In this document: piece after piece, positions 44,772 to 52,857 of the stretch
How the letters are laid out: each line of letters begins with the position of its first letter
How positions within the stretch are numbered: position 1 is the first letter of the stretch
Origin: UBA1547 sp035399865
GTDB taxonomy: Bacteria > Patescibacteriota > Saccharimonadia > Saccharimonadales > Saccharimonadaceae
Assembly: GCA_035399865.1 (NCBI GenBank)
Contig: DAOPJW010000002.1
Location: 1-64,000 of the forward strand
Reading direction: 5' to 3'
DNA: 64,000 bases
Position numbers and translations under genes: made by a program
Notes under the pieces: generated by a model
What the model saw: the letters and a program-made list of their open reading frames with translations, nothing else
Told to the model about the DNA's origin: nothing
Database searches by the model: none

Positions 44772-45109
44772 ACGAAACAGATGAACTAACATTTCGTTAT
44801 AGATATCGCTTTTTGTTAATGATTATCTCGACGATTATTATTGCTATTGTATTAGTGTCGATAAGTATATCGATGTACTATAAAAGCGGAGCTGCTCAAT
44901 TAGACTTAAGTCGTCCAGGTTATAAATCTGTTAGATCTCAAGTCACAAACGATGAAACGGGTAGTTTTTCGGCAACTGGGAACATTGATCAGAGTGTAAT
45001 AAATGAATTTAAAGATTTGTACTATAGTCAAGCAAAAAAAATTAAAGAAGCTAATGCTTTCAGTGGAGATCCACTTGATCCAGTATCTCTATGGGAAACT
45101 GTAGAATAA
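44768..45109 (+). CDS. Small single-pass membrane protein
   Basis: 113 residues with one membrane helix (LMIISTIIIAIVLVSISISM, about 15-36) and an exported tail of about 75 residues with a Ser/Asp-rich first part. Starts within the stop of the preceding gene (ATGA overlap). Convergent with murC, 3 bases between the stop codons. Unknown function, probably a partner of the preceding secreted protein. Confidence 0.68.
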   Translation: MNETDELTFRYRYRFLLMIISTIIIAIVLVSISISMYYKSGAAQLDLSRPGYKSVRSQVTNDETGSFSATGNIDQSVINEFKDLYYSQAKKIKEANAFSGDPLDPVSLWETVE

Positions 45110-45112
45110 ATT

Positions 45113-46366
45113 CTACTTTATTGACAATTTTTTACGAAGCCAATTATCTACTTCTCCAGCACCCATAAATATGATTAATTTTCCTTTTTTTCTATCATTT
45201 TCGATAGCATTCCAGAGTTCGTCATTAAAATCAGAAATTATAACCTTATCATTATTGGTAATATTGACTATTAAATCTTTAGGTTTAAGTATCGGTAGAT
45301 TTGGATTCTCGCGGGCTAGATAGGTTGGAAGCCAGTAAATTTTTTCTGCTTTTTCGAACTGATCGGTATATTCATGTTGGAGTTCGTGTTGACGAATATT
45401 TTGATGAGGTTGATAGACTAATACGACATGTTTTGACAGTTCACTTGCTAGTTGCAAAGTTGCTTCAATTTCTGTTGGATGATGGCCATAATCGCTATAT
45501 ATATTTTCAACCATTTTTTCAAATCTTCTGCCAGTACCGGGAAACTTTGATAATATTTCATCAGTTGAGGTTTCGATGCCAATTTCCCATAACGCTTCTT
45601 GTACCAGAGTCGCATTGCGACGATTATGTTCTCCAATTAATTTCAAATTATCATTTGAATTTTTTGAGTCGATTATTTTTACTTGTGGCATATCCTTATA
45701 TAATTCAGCATGTTGATTATCCCAAGTAATGATGTGTTGACTTTGGGTGGCGAATTGTCGAAATGCCTCCAAATATTCTTTTTTTGTGGGATAAGTATCT
45801 GGATGGTCATAATCCAAAGAAGTTATTAATGAAATAAAGGGACTAAAATTCAAGAAATTTCGATCAAATTCATCACATTCGTATATTAAATATTCACTGT
45901 TTGGATCAAATTTACCACTAGACCCAAACTTAATCGTTGTGCCAATTGAATAACTAACAGGTATGTCGAGCTTCTTGAATGTCCAGATCATCATACCCGT
46001 AGTAGTAGTTTTTCCATGTGTTCCGGCGATAGCAATCAATTTTAATTCTTTTTCAGAAATTATATAATTCAAGAGTTCATCACGTTTAGCGATATGAATG
46101 CCTAATTTTTTAGCCAATACTAGTTCAGAATGGTCTTCAGGCAAGGCAGAAGTATAAATAAACCAATCGATCGGACGATCGTGATGGTTTGCCATCAAAA
46201 AGGAGCCGTCTTGAGTGTTACTGATGTTGACGCCTCGTTTTCTTAACTCTTTTGTCATTAGCGACTCTTCATTATCAGAGCCGATTACATTGTGACCAGC
46301 GTCGTGGGCAATTTCTGCTAATGGGCCAATACCAACGCCACCAATTCCAGAAAAGTATATGTTCAT
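45113..46366 (-). CDS. murC: UDP-N-acetylmuramate--L-alanine ligase
   Basis: 417 residues. N-terminal Rossmann-like domain (FSGIGGVGIGPLAEIAHDAG), ATPase P-loop AGTHGKTTTT, ECDEFDRNFL, and C-terminal YGHHPTEIEATL and PHQNIRQHE, the blocks that define MurC/Mpl. It adds the first residue of the peptidoglycan stem. It is shorter than E. coli MurC (about 490), by loss in the C-terminal domain; Mpl (muropeptide ligase) is the main alternative. Extended -10 TGTTATACT ends 6 bases before the ATG, so transcription starts at the gene. Confidence 0.88.
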   Translation of the reverse strand: MNIYFSGIGGVGIGPLAEIAHDAGHNVIGSDNEESLMTKELRKRGVNISNTQDGSFLMANHHDRPIDWFIYTSALPEDHSELVLAKKLGIHIAKRDELLNYIISEKELKLIAIAGTHGKTTTTGMMIWTFKKLDIPVSYSIGTTIKFGSSGKFDPNSEYLIYECDEFDRNFLNFSPFISLITSLDYDHPDTYPTKKEYLEAFRQFATQSQHIITWDNQHAELYKDMPQVKIIDSKNSNDNLKLIGEHNRRNATLVQEALWEIGIETSTDEILSKFPGTGRRFEKMVENIYSDYGHHPTEIEATLQLASELSKHVVLVYQPHQNIRQHELQHEYTDQFEKAEKIYWLPTYLARENPNLPILKPKDLIVNITNNDKVIISDFNDELWNAIENDRKKGKLIIFMGAGEVDNWLRKKLSIK

Positions 46367-46381
46367 AGGATAAGTATAACA
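46367..46381 (-). promoter_or_regulatory. Extended -10 promoter (TGTTATACT) of murC
   Basis: On the minus strand TATACT lies at 46378-46373, preceded by TGT, 6 bases before the ATG. Confidence 0.6.
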
Positions 46382-46440
46382 TTCATTTTCTCATCACCGT
46401 GATATACTAGTCTTAATATATAGGTGGGACTTTTGGTTTA

Positions 46441-47070
46441 ATGGTTGATCGCAGACAGATAAATCGCAACATGAAACGTTTACAGCATCTAAAAACATGG
46501 CAGTTGGTAATATTACTGATACTTTTTGGATTTATTTCTGCAACTTTTTTGAGACTTAATAACATTGGTATGATTAAAATTCGTGATGCTGTTATTCAGG
46601 CTGATGAAAAGGGTGATAATAAAGTAATACAAGAGCGATTATATGATTTACAACGCTACGTCTCTTCACATATGAATACAGATTTAGGCAGAGGAGTATA
46701 TTTGGAATATTCATATAATCGAGCATATCAAGAAGCTCTAACTGCCGCCTCTGTCGATAGTAACCCTAACGGTAATATTTACGCAAAGGCCCAACAAGTC
46801 TGTGCTCCAAGATACACCAGTTGGTCTTATTCGTATGTCATGTGTGTAGATAATGAAATTTCAAAGTATCCATCCAGTAGTAATTTAGTTAGCCAGATTA
46901 ATATTAAACAAGAATTATTTATTCATGACTATAATTCTCCAATATGGTCACCTGATTTTGCGGGTTGGTCAATACTCATTTGTGTAGTGATTTTAATAAT
47001 GATTTTAGCAAGAATCACTAGTGTTGCTATCTTAAAGATCATACTTCGCAAACATTCAGAATCAATTTAA
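46441..47070 (+). CDS. Two-helix membrane protein, conserved hypothetical
   Basis: 209 residues: basic start, membrane helix at about 18-38, an exported stretch with ADEKGDNKVIQERLYDLQRY and SHMNTDLGRGVYLEYSYN, a Cys pair (QVCAPRYTSW and VMCVDNEIS), and a second helix at about 175-197 near the C-terminus. The exported part lies between the helices. I recognise the general pattern from other Saccharibacteria-like genomes but know no function. TATACT is upstream and GGTGG precedes the ATG by about 13 bases. Confidence 0.7.
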   Translation: MVDRRQINRNMKRLQHLKTWQLVILLILFGFISATFLRLNNIGMIKIRDAVIQADEKGDNKVIQERLYDLQRYVSSHMNTDLGRGVYLEYSYNRAYQEALTAASVDSNPNGNIYAKAQQVCAPRYTSWSYSYVMCVDNEISKYPSSSNLVSQINIKQELFIHDYNSPIWSPDFAGWSILICVVILIMILARITSVAILKIILRKHSESI

Positions 47071-47140
47071 CCGTTGACACAGGGGTGTACTCTAATGTAC
47101 TCTACTCTTGTATAGCAATAACAGGAGGTATAAGAATCTT

Positions 47141-47347
47141 ATGGCTTACAAACATATAAACTCAAAAGGTATTCCTTACTACTTGCACAGCACCGAAGTT
47201 ACTCTTCGTGGTGGCAAGAAACAAACTATCTACTTTTTTGCAAAGGTAGAGAAAAATGCTAAGGGAACACCAGTTGATTTGCCAGCAGGTCGCGTCGTAA
47301 CAGAAAATCCACGCAACGGCTTCTTGACTGTATCTAAGAAAAAATAG
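47141..47347 (+). CDS. Small basic conserved protein, 68 residues
   Basis: Starts at the ATG at 47141 with a strong GGAGGT site 9 bases upstream; the longer frame to 47108 lacks any ribosome site. The protein MAYKHINSKGIPYYLHSTEV continues with TLRGGKKQTIYFFAKVEKNA and is beta-rich and basic (net charge clearly positive). A small conserved protein of this lineage, possibly nucleic-acid binding (inference from charge). It has its own TTGACA promoter (47074) and a terminator, so it is a single-gene unit, probably well expressed. Confidence 0.78.
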   Translation: MAYKHINSKGIPYYLHSTEVTLRGGKKQTIYFFAKVEKNAKGTPVDLPAGRVVTENPRNGFLTVSKKK

Positions 47348-47400
47348 TATTGCACCATAAGCGGGTTTGGTGATATAGTAAATCCAAACAAACAGGTGCC

Positions 47401-47431
47401 ATAAATGCTCCTCTTTGCGAGGAGCATTTAT
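47401..47431 (+). terminator. Terminator hairpin, 13-bp stem
   Basis: ATAAATGCTCCTC (47401-47413) and GAGGAGCATTTAT (47419-47431) pair perfectly with a 5-base loop; ends the small basic protein's transcript. The downstream T-run is weak. Confidence 0.75.
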
Positions 47432-47449
47432 AATTCCTGAAAATCTTGT

Positions 47450-47455
47450 TACAAT
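47450..47455 (+). promoter_or_regulatory. -10 box TACAAT (TGTTACAAT), leaderless start
   Basis: Eight bases before the ATG of the ABC transporter gene at 47464. Confidence 0.5.
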
Positions 47456-47463
47456 CTAAATCT

Positions 47464-48225
47464 ATGAATAATGTAACGGTTGAAGTTCGCAATCTGAAAA
47501 AACGCTACGACGATAAACAAGCCGTTGACGATGTTAGTTTTAATGTAAAAAAGGGTGAAATATTTGGCATACTTGGTCCAAATGGTGCTGGAAAAACAAC
47601 AACCCTCGAGATGATTGAAACACTTCGTCCAATTGATAGCGGTACGGTAAGAATCGATGGCATCGATGTCACAAAAAATCCTCAAAAAGTTAAATATCTA
47701 ATAGGTGTTCAACCTCAATCGCCCACTTTTCAAGATAAAACCAGACTGACCGAAGTTATAGAAATGTTTGCTGCCGCCTACGGAGAAAAAGTTGATGAAA
47801 TGTCATTTTTACGAGAAGTCGGTTTAGAAGAAAAAGCAAATAGTTATGTGGAAAATATTTCTGGAGGACAAAAACAACGTCTTAGTATTGCTACGGCTTT
47901 GGTGCATGGTCCAAAGGTATTTTTTTTAGATGAACCTACGACAGGTCTTGATCCTCAAGCCCGACGGAATCTCTGGGATTTGATAGAGAAAATTCGTTCC
48001 CGCGGAGTCAGCGTGATTATGACGACTCACTATATGGATGAAGCTGAAGTTCTCTGTGATCGAATTGCGATAATGGACGAAGGAAAAATCGTTGCTATCG
48101 ATACGCCTAAAAATTTAATTAAACAACTTTTAGATCGTGGCTTTAAAAAGAAAAAACTTGTCGAACAGGCCAATCTTGACGATGTTTTTATAGATTTAAC
48201 TGGAAGAGCTTTAAGAGAGAGTTAA
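47464..48225 (+). CDS. ABC transporter ATP-binding protein
   Basis: 253 residues from the ATG at 47464. Walker A GPNGAGKTTT, Q-loop (QPQ), signature ISGGQKQRLS, Walker B FFLDEPTTGLDPQ and H-loop TTHYMDE, in order. It belongs to the DrrA/CcmA-type subfamily of ABC-2 exporters that move drugs or lipid-linked molecules. The next gene, 4 bases downstream, is the matching permease. Confidence 0.93.
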   Translation: MNNVTVEVRNLKKRYDDKQAVDDVSFNVKKGEIFGILGPNGAGKTTTLEMIETLRPIDSGTVRIDGIDVTKNPQKVKYLIGVQPQSPTFQDKTRLTEVIEMFAAAYGEKVDEMSFLREVGLEEKANSYVENISGGQKQRLSIATALVHGPKVFFLDEPTTGLDPQARRNLWDLIEKIRSRGVSVIMTTHYMDEAEVLCDRIAIMDEGKIVAIDTPKNLIKQLLDRGFKKKKLVEQANLDDVFIDLTGRALRES

Positions 48226-48229
48226 ATAT

Positions 48230-49339
48230 ATGAAAAAATCAATGTATACCGTGCTAACATTCGTAAAAATCAACACAAAAAGATTTTTTAGAGATAGGTT
48301 AGCTATATTTTTTAGTATCGGCTTTCCTTTAGTTTTCTTATTAGTATTTGGAAATATATATGGGAATACTTCAAACTACTCTTTTCGAGTAGCAATAATT
48401 AACGAATCTAATACTTCATTTGCAGAACAGTTTACTAAAAGTTTAAAAGACAGTGAAATTATTAATGTTAGTGAAGAAATAACGACAATTGATAGTGCCA
48501 AGGATAAAATGAGTCAATCCGAAATTGATGCCACTCTGTTATTACCTGATAATTTTGGTTCTATCGTAGATGGTGATAATCTTCCTTCAGGAGAAGCCGA
48601 AATTATTTATACCCAAAATAATCAACAGTCAGTCCAAGTACTTGGAGGTATAATCGAAGCCCAGTTTAAAGAAATAAATGCAAAATTCGTTCAAAATATT
48701 ACTCCTTTTGAGGTAAAATTAACTCAATTAAACGAAAAAAGTTTATCAGCTTTTGACTATACTTTCGCTGGTTTATTAGGATTTTCAATTTTAGCTATCG
48801 GTGTTTTTGGTCCGATAAATGTCTTTCCTGAACTAAAAAAGATGGGTATATTACGTCGATTATCGACTACGCCCTTAAAAGTGTGGCAGTATTTTTTGTC
48901 CACCATGATAGGACAGGCGATTATTGGAATGATTAGCCTATCTTTGATGTTCGTCGTCGCCATTTATTTTTTTGATTTAAAGATTGTTGGCAATATGTTT
49001 GAATTAGCAGGATTTATAATTCTGAGTATTATTACTATATTAGGAATAGGACTTGCTTTAGGTGGTTGGGCAAAAAATGAGCGTCAAGTGGCACCACTAT
49101 CTAATATTGTTACCTTTCCAATGATGTTTTTATCGGGAACATTTTTTCCTAGATTTTTAATGCCAGAGTGGTTACAAAACATATCAAGTATATTACCTTT
49201 AACTCCAGTAATTGATGGTATCAGGTTGATAACTACCGAGGGAAGAAATTACATTGATATAATGCCTCAACTCGGACTAATTTTAGTCTGGATGGTAATT
49301 ATTTATGCGATAGCCTTTAAAGTCTTTAGGTGGGAATAA
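48230..49339 (+). CDS. ABC-2 type exporter permease
   Basis: 369 residues: an N-terminal membrane helix (about 22-42), an extracellular domain of about 120 residues, then five further helices (about 178-360). The last third has GTFFPRFLMPEWLQNISSIL followed by PLTPVIDGIR, the typical loop and LPLTxxxxxxR segment of ABC2_membrane proteins. It pairs with the ATPase just upstream. Substrate cannot be predicted. Confidence 0.9.
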   Translation: MKKSMYTVLTFVKINTKRFFRDRLAIFFSIGFPLVFLLVFGNIYGNTSNYSFRVAIINESNTSFAEQFTKSLKDSEIINVSEEITTIDSAKDKMSQSEIDATLLLPDNFGSIVDGDNLPSGEAEIIYTQNNQQSVQVLGGIIEAQFKEINAKFVQNITPFEVKLTQLNEKSLSAFDYTFAGLLGFSILAIGVFGPINVFPELKKMGILRRLSTTPLKVWQYFLSTMIGQAIIGMISLSLMFVVAIYFFDLKIVGNMFELAGFIILSIITILGIGLALGGWAKNERQVAPLSNIVTFPMMFLSGTFFPRFLMPEWLQNISSILPLTPVIDGIRLITTEGRNYIDIMPQLGLILVWMVIIYAIAFKVFRWE

Positions 49340-49368
49340 TTGACTAAGCATGGTACTTATGCTATAAT
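49340..49368 (+). promoter_or_regulatory. Promoter, TTGACT-17-TATAAT
   Basis: TTGACT 49340-49345, 17-base spacer, TATAAT 49363-49368 preceded by TGC. The ATG at 49375 is 6 bases away, giving a leaderless transcript. Confidence 0.75.
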
Positions 49369-49374
49369 AAAAGA

Positions 49375-49770
49375 ATGAATCAAGAAAAAATAAACAGTGC
49401 AACTGAACAAAATAACAAGCCATATATAGATTTCAATATTTCTGATCCAGATTTATTAACTAATACATACAATCTTGAAGAAAGTCCTGAAGAGGATCCA
49501 AATCATTACGGTACAAGCGGTGGCGATGCAGAAAAATTTGAAAAAGAAAATAATGTTAGTCCCAGTATTGATAAATCAGAAAACTTACCAGTTATCTCGC
49601 AAGAGCAAGAATTAATGGTTATTGAAGAACCGTTAATATTAGAAAAAAATAAGGTCTTAACTGAAGATGAACTTGCAGACGAAGACTGGATTGAAATTGA
49701 AAAACTTTCAGATATAAGAAATATTTCATTAAATGACGCCAAGAAATTTTACTTAAATACTAAAAAATAA
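49375..49770 (+). CDS. Acidic soluble protein, unknown function
   Basis: 131 residues, very rich in Glu, Asp, Asn and Ser and probably disordered over the first 90 (SPEEDPNHYGTSGGDAEKFE). The C-terminal 35 residues (EDWIEIEKLSDIRNISLNDA) may fold as a short helix pair. Strong consensus promoter with a leaderless start. No family recognised; 18 bases before the next gene, so they may share a transcript. Confidence 0.7.
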   Translation: MNQEKINSATEQNNKPYIDFNISDPDLLTNTYNLEESPEEDPNHYGTSGGDAEKFEKENNVSPSIDKSENLPVISQEQELMVIEEPLILEKNKVLTEDELADEDWIEIEKLSDIRNISLNDAKKFYLNTKK

Positions 49771-49788
49771 TATTTTTCAAAAATAAAA

Positions 49789-50073
49789 ATGATAGAAATA
49801 ATATTTCTTATAATACAATCCGCAACTTTTTTCGCTTCGATGCCACAAGTTATTAGATTAATCAAGATGAAACAGTCAGAAGAGTTTTGTATTTTTACTT
49901 GGTCAATCTGGTTTGTAAGTCAGTTTGCATCAATGATATATGTTGTCTCAATAAAAAACTTTTCACTAATATTAGTAAATGTTGCCTGGGTTTTGTTTTA
50001 TGCAGTTATGATTGTCCTAATAATCAAATACAGAAATAAATCACGATCGACAATGTCCGAGACTACTGACTAG
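49789..50073 (+). CDS. PQ-loop (SemiSWEET-like) three-helix membrane protein
   Basis: 94 residues with three membrane helices. ASMPQVIRLIKMKQSEEFCI carries the PQ motif and the KxSxxxS-like segment that follows it. This is the size and plan of bacterial SemiSWEET sugar facilitators, which act as dimers. The substrate is unknown; sugar or amino-acid uptake would suit an organism that depends on outside supply. Confidence 0.82.
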   Translation: MIEIIFLIIQSATFFASMPQVIRLIKMKQSEEFCIFTWSIWFVSQFASMIYVVSIKNFSLILVNVAWVLFYAVMIVLIIKYRNKSRSTMSETTD

Positions 50074-50135
50074 TTTGTTAATAAAAACCAAAAAAATCGC
50101 CCTTTTAGGCGACAATTCGGAGAAAATATCTATGT

Positions 50136-50211
50136 TGGTGGGGGCGGTTGGAATCGAACCAACTACCAAGGCGTTATGAGCACCCTGCTCTGACCGATGA
50201 GCTACGCCCCC
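50136..50211 (-). tRNA. tRNA with CAU anticodon, probably tRNA-Ile(CAU)
   Basis: A full 76-base cloverleaf with encoded CCA: acceptor GGGGGCG/CGCCCCC, D-arm GCTC/GAGC, anticodon loop CTCATAA, T-arm GTTGG-TTCGATT-CCAAC. The anticodon arm (AGGGTG...CGCCT, then TGGT) resembles tRNA-Ile2 more than Met. If so it needs lysidine at C34 from TilS, which is encoded at 58578. Elongator tRNA-Met is the alternative. Confidence 0.85.
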
Positions 50212-50287
50212 AATTTTTGATATTATAACTCAAATTTACATCTTAGGCTATATTTTTATAAGTTTATAGTTTACGGATAATTTGAAG

Positions 50288-50293
50288 TATAAT
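50288..50293 (+). promoter_or_regulatory. -10 box TATAAT upstream of third pilin-like gene
   Basis: TATAAT at 50288-50293 in front of the pilin-like gene, with a leader of about 30 bases. Confidence 0.5.
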
Positions 50294-50329
50294 TAAAATG
50301 TAAACATAAAAAACAAATAAATTAATTGG

Positions 50330-51340
50330 ATGGGCAAAAAAAGAACTGGTTTTACTATTGTTGAACTACTTGTGGTAATAGTAGTAATTAGTGTTTTGTC
50401 AATAATTATTTTTGTGTCATACAGTGGTATTAGAGATCGAGCAATAGCTTCACTGCTTGTTTCAAATTTAAATAATGTGTCAAAATCTCTATCACTATAT
50501 CAGGTAGAAAATGGAACCTATCCATTGGATATAAATGAGCTAAATAATATTATTGGTTCACGATTAAGTTCAGATATCACTATCCAAGAATATTTTCCAG
50601 AAACGAATGGCTTTTGCGTAAATGTTTCTAATGGCGAAGTCAGTTATAGACTGACAAATGACGGTGAGCCAAGGATGGGTTTATGTTCTAGACCTAACAA
50701 GGATAGATTTTCTTTAGTTAAATGGAATACTTGGACGATTAGTACTGGATCTGTAGCAAATTACTCTGTTAATGGGGATGGAAACTCTAGAATGATTGAT
50801 ATAAATCCTTGGGGAGAGCAAGACGTTGTCTGGGACATTAGCAATCAAGATGTTGCTAATGATGCCGATGGTGGCTGGAATGGTAGTAGTTTTGTGATTG
50901 ACCATACTAAAATGCATCGTTTTTCAGTATTTGTAAGAAGAAAAAATGTAGGTAATGGTTCTTTTTATATCGGTACTCATGGATATCCTGATGCTGTTTT
51001 GAATCGAAACAATAATTCGGCTAATACTAACCCATATTTTTGTGCTCGAAACTGGTGGGGTGGAATAGATGAATGGTATTTGGTAATAGGTCATATTTGG
51101 CCATCGAGTAGTGGTGTTGGAACGGTAATGCCTGAGTCTGGTATTTATAGGATGAATGGAGAAAAATTGTTTTCTACTTCTGATTTTATTTGGCAACCGA
51201 CAACAACTTCGTCACATCATCGAGTTTATTTATATTATTCAACAGATATTACCACTAATCAGCAAATGTATCAGCCAAGAGTTGATGTTGTGGACGGTAC
51301 TGAACCAACAATTAATGAATTGTTAAATAACTCCTTCTAA
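50330..51340 (+). CDS. Pilin-like protein with beta-sandwich C-terminal domain
   Basis: 336 residues. Leader MGKKRTG then FTIVELLVVIVVISVL, a prepilin signal with Glu+5, and a helix like those of the 523 and 1535 genes (IFVSYSGIRDRAIASLLVSN). From about residue 130 the protein is Trp/Asn-rich (WNTWTISTGS; NPYFCARNWWGGIDEW), like a carbohydrate-binding or lectin-type beta-sandwich; family not certain. It shares the leader design but not the DNA-identical block of the first two. Probably a third display pilin, with a different head. Confidence 0.82.
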   Translation: MGKKRTGFTIVELLVVIVVISVLSIIIFVSYSGIRDRAIASLLVSNLNNVSKSLSLYQVENGTYPLDINELNNIIGSRLSSDITIQEYFPETNGFCVNVSNGEVSYRLTNDGEPRMGLCSRPNKDRFSLVKWNTWTISTGSVANYSVNGDGNSRMIDINPWGEQDVVWDISNQDVANDADGGWNGSSFVIDHTKMHRFSVFVRRKNVGNGSFYIGTHGYPDAVLNRNNNSANTNPYFCARNWWGGIDEWYLVIGHIWPSSSGVGTVMPESGIYRMNGEKLFSTSDFIWQPTTTSSHHRVYLYYSTDITTNQQMYQPRVDVVDGTEPTINELLNNSF

Positions 51341-51392
51341 GAACATTAATGGCTTACACTTCAATCTTGGGATATAATAATTAAAAGAAGTT

Positions 51393-51839
51393 ATGAAAAA
51401 AATAAACATTAGACGTCTATATTATCTATTTCGTCATAAATATTTGACACTAAATAATGCAGTTATATTGATTGCTTTCTTTATCGCTTCTGGATGGATT
51501 TGGGGATCTTTGGATGTTATGCAAAGAAATTATGCCTTGCAAAAAAACTTAATTGATAAGCAACGTCAGTTAATTGTTGCGGAATTAAATTATGAAAACG
51601 CCAGTCTAGAAAAACGATATTATCAAACTGATGAATACAAGGAGTTGGCAGTACGCCAACGTTTAGGGTTAGGCTTACCGGGCGAGAATTTATTAATTTT
51701 ACCTCCGAACTCTGAGGATATAAAGAATCTTGAAGATAATTTAATCGATACGAATAGCCCTGAAATTAATCAGACAAGTAACTTTGAACAATGGATGAAC
51801 TTTTTATTTGGTGCCAATAACAGAAGAATTACTGGCTAA
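51393..51839 (+). CDS. FtsB/DivIC-like septum protein
   Basis: 148 residues: a short basic N-terminus, one membrane helix (about 20-40), then a coiled coil (LIDKQRQLIVAELNYENASL) and the typical end YYQTDEYKELAVRQRLGLGL with LPGENLLILPP. This matches septum-formation initiator proteins, which link cell-wall synthesis and division. The C-terminal 40 residues are variable. TATAAT at 51373-51378 gives a leader of about 8 bases. Confidence 0.82.
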   Translation: MKKINIRRLYYLFRHKYLTLNNAVILIAFFIASGWIWGSLDVMQRNYALQKNLIDKQRQLIVAELNYENASLEKRYYQTDEYKELAVRQRLGLGLPGENLLILPPNSEDIKNLEDNLIDTNSPEINQTSNFEQWMNFLFGANNRRITG

Positions 51840-51887
51840 TAAAGATATTGTAATAATCAATCATATCTGTTAAAATACTATAAGTAT

Positions 51888-51955
51888 CGCGGAATGGAGC
51901 AATCTGGTTAGCTCCCGAATGTGGACTATAGCTTATAACCATTGTTATGGATGGA
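51888..51955 (+). pseudogene. Decayed tRNA copy (initiator tRNA relic)
   Basis: CGCGGAATGGAGCAATCTGG at 51888 is a near copy of the 5' half of the intact initiator tRNA that begins exactly 100 bases later; after TTAGCTC it loses register and only CTTATAACCAT recalls the anticodon arm. The acceptor and T arms do not pair. The preceding AGTATCG/TGTATCG is duplicated too. Confidence 0.7.
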
Positions 51956-51987
51956 AAAATTATGAGCTGTTTAAAAAAATATTGTAT

Positions 51988-52101
<114 letters not shown>

Positions 52102-52202
52102 GTAAATCAAATTATTACAAAAAGTGTATGTTGATCATAATTTAGGGAAGAGGAATCCGCTCAAGGATGTTTATTCGAACGGATTCCTCCTGATTTTCTC
52201 AA

Positions 52203-52592
52203 TTATGCAAATACAGGGCATTTAAGGGCTTGTTTTCCTTTTCCTGGTTTAATTAACCCGATGAGGTTTTCGATTTCTGGAATAAAACCATCAGGTAAAT
52301 CGATACCAGTTGCTTTTAGGGCGCCCTTCAGTTTTCCATAATTTTTGTTCGATGCACACCATAAGGCATACACGATGGCGTATTCGATGATTTTCAGCTG
52401 GATACTTTGATGCTTATTTTTTGTGAGAGGCTTAAGTTCTAACAAAGCTTCATTATAGGCATTTAGTGCAACTTCTACTCTTCTTAAGTGGGAATTGGAG
52501 CCGTGCTTTTGTCCTGATGTTAGGTAGTTAATACCTTTACCCAATCGTTTGTCGTATGCTGACAACTTTTTAAGGACATTATTACTACACAT
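52203..52592 (-). CDS. Soluble helical protein, unknown function
   Basis: 129 residues, with AGGAGG 7 bases before the ATG. Nearly all alpha-helical: ALNAYNEALLELKPLTKNKH and IEYAIVYALWCASNKNYGKL; ends with a Pro/Lys-rich tail. No membrane helix or known domain. The 5' leader contains a second strong AAAGGAGGTG and a long inverted repeat (52669-52723), so expression may be regulated by leader structure. Codon use looks like the neighbours. Confidence 0.6.
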   Translation of the reverse strand: MCSNNVLKKLSAYDKRLGKGINYLTSGQKHGSNSHLRRVEVALNAYNEALLELKPLTKNKHQSIQLKIIEYAIVYALWCASNKNYGKLKGALKATGIDLPDGFIPEIENLIGLIKPGKGKQALKCPVFA

Positions 52593-52668
52593 AAAATCCC
52601 TCCTTAATTTATCCCCTCAGAGATAGTTACAAAGTTCACCTCCTTTAAGATGATGTGCTACGGTAGGG

Positions 52669-52723
52669 GCATAGGCAGCACGCCCGAATAAAAATTATTT
52701 TTAGTCTGGCGTACTGTCTATGC
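52669..52723. repeat. 27-bp inverted repeat, 1-base centre, in leader
   Basis: Arms 52669-52695 and 52697-52723 match at 23 of 27 positions around a single T. Same plan as the palindrome at 40043 but imperfect. On the minus strand it lies in the leader of the 52592 gene. The rest of 52593-52857 is AT-rich with no further gene. Confidence 0.75.
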
Positions 52724-52857
52724 TTTTGAATCGAAAATCTTCAACATACACTGTAATAATTTGATTTGTTAATTTAAAAACAATAGGATATGGAATAAAT
52801 GTCTCTATAAACTATTATCTAAGAGACTATTCTAACTATTTACTAATGTCAATAGGA

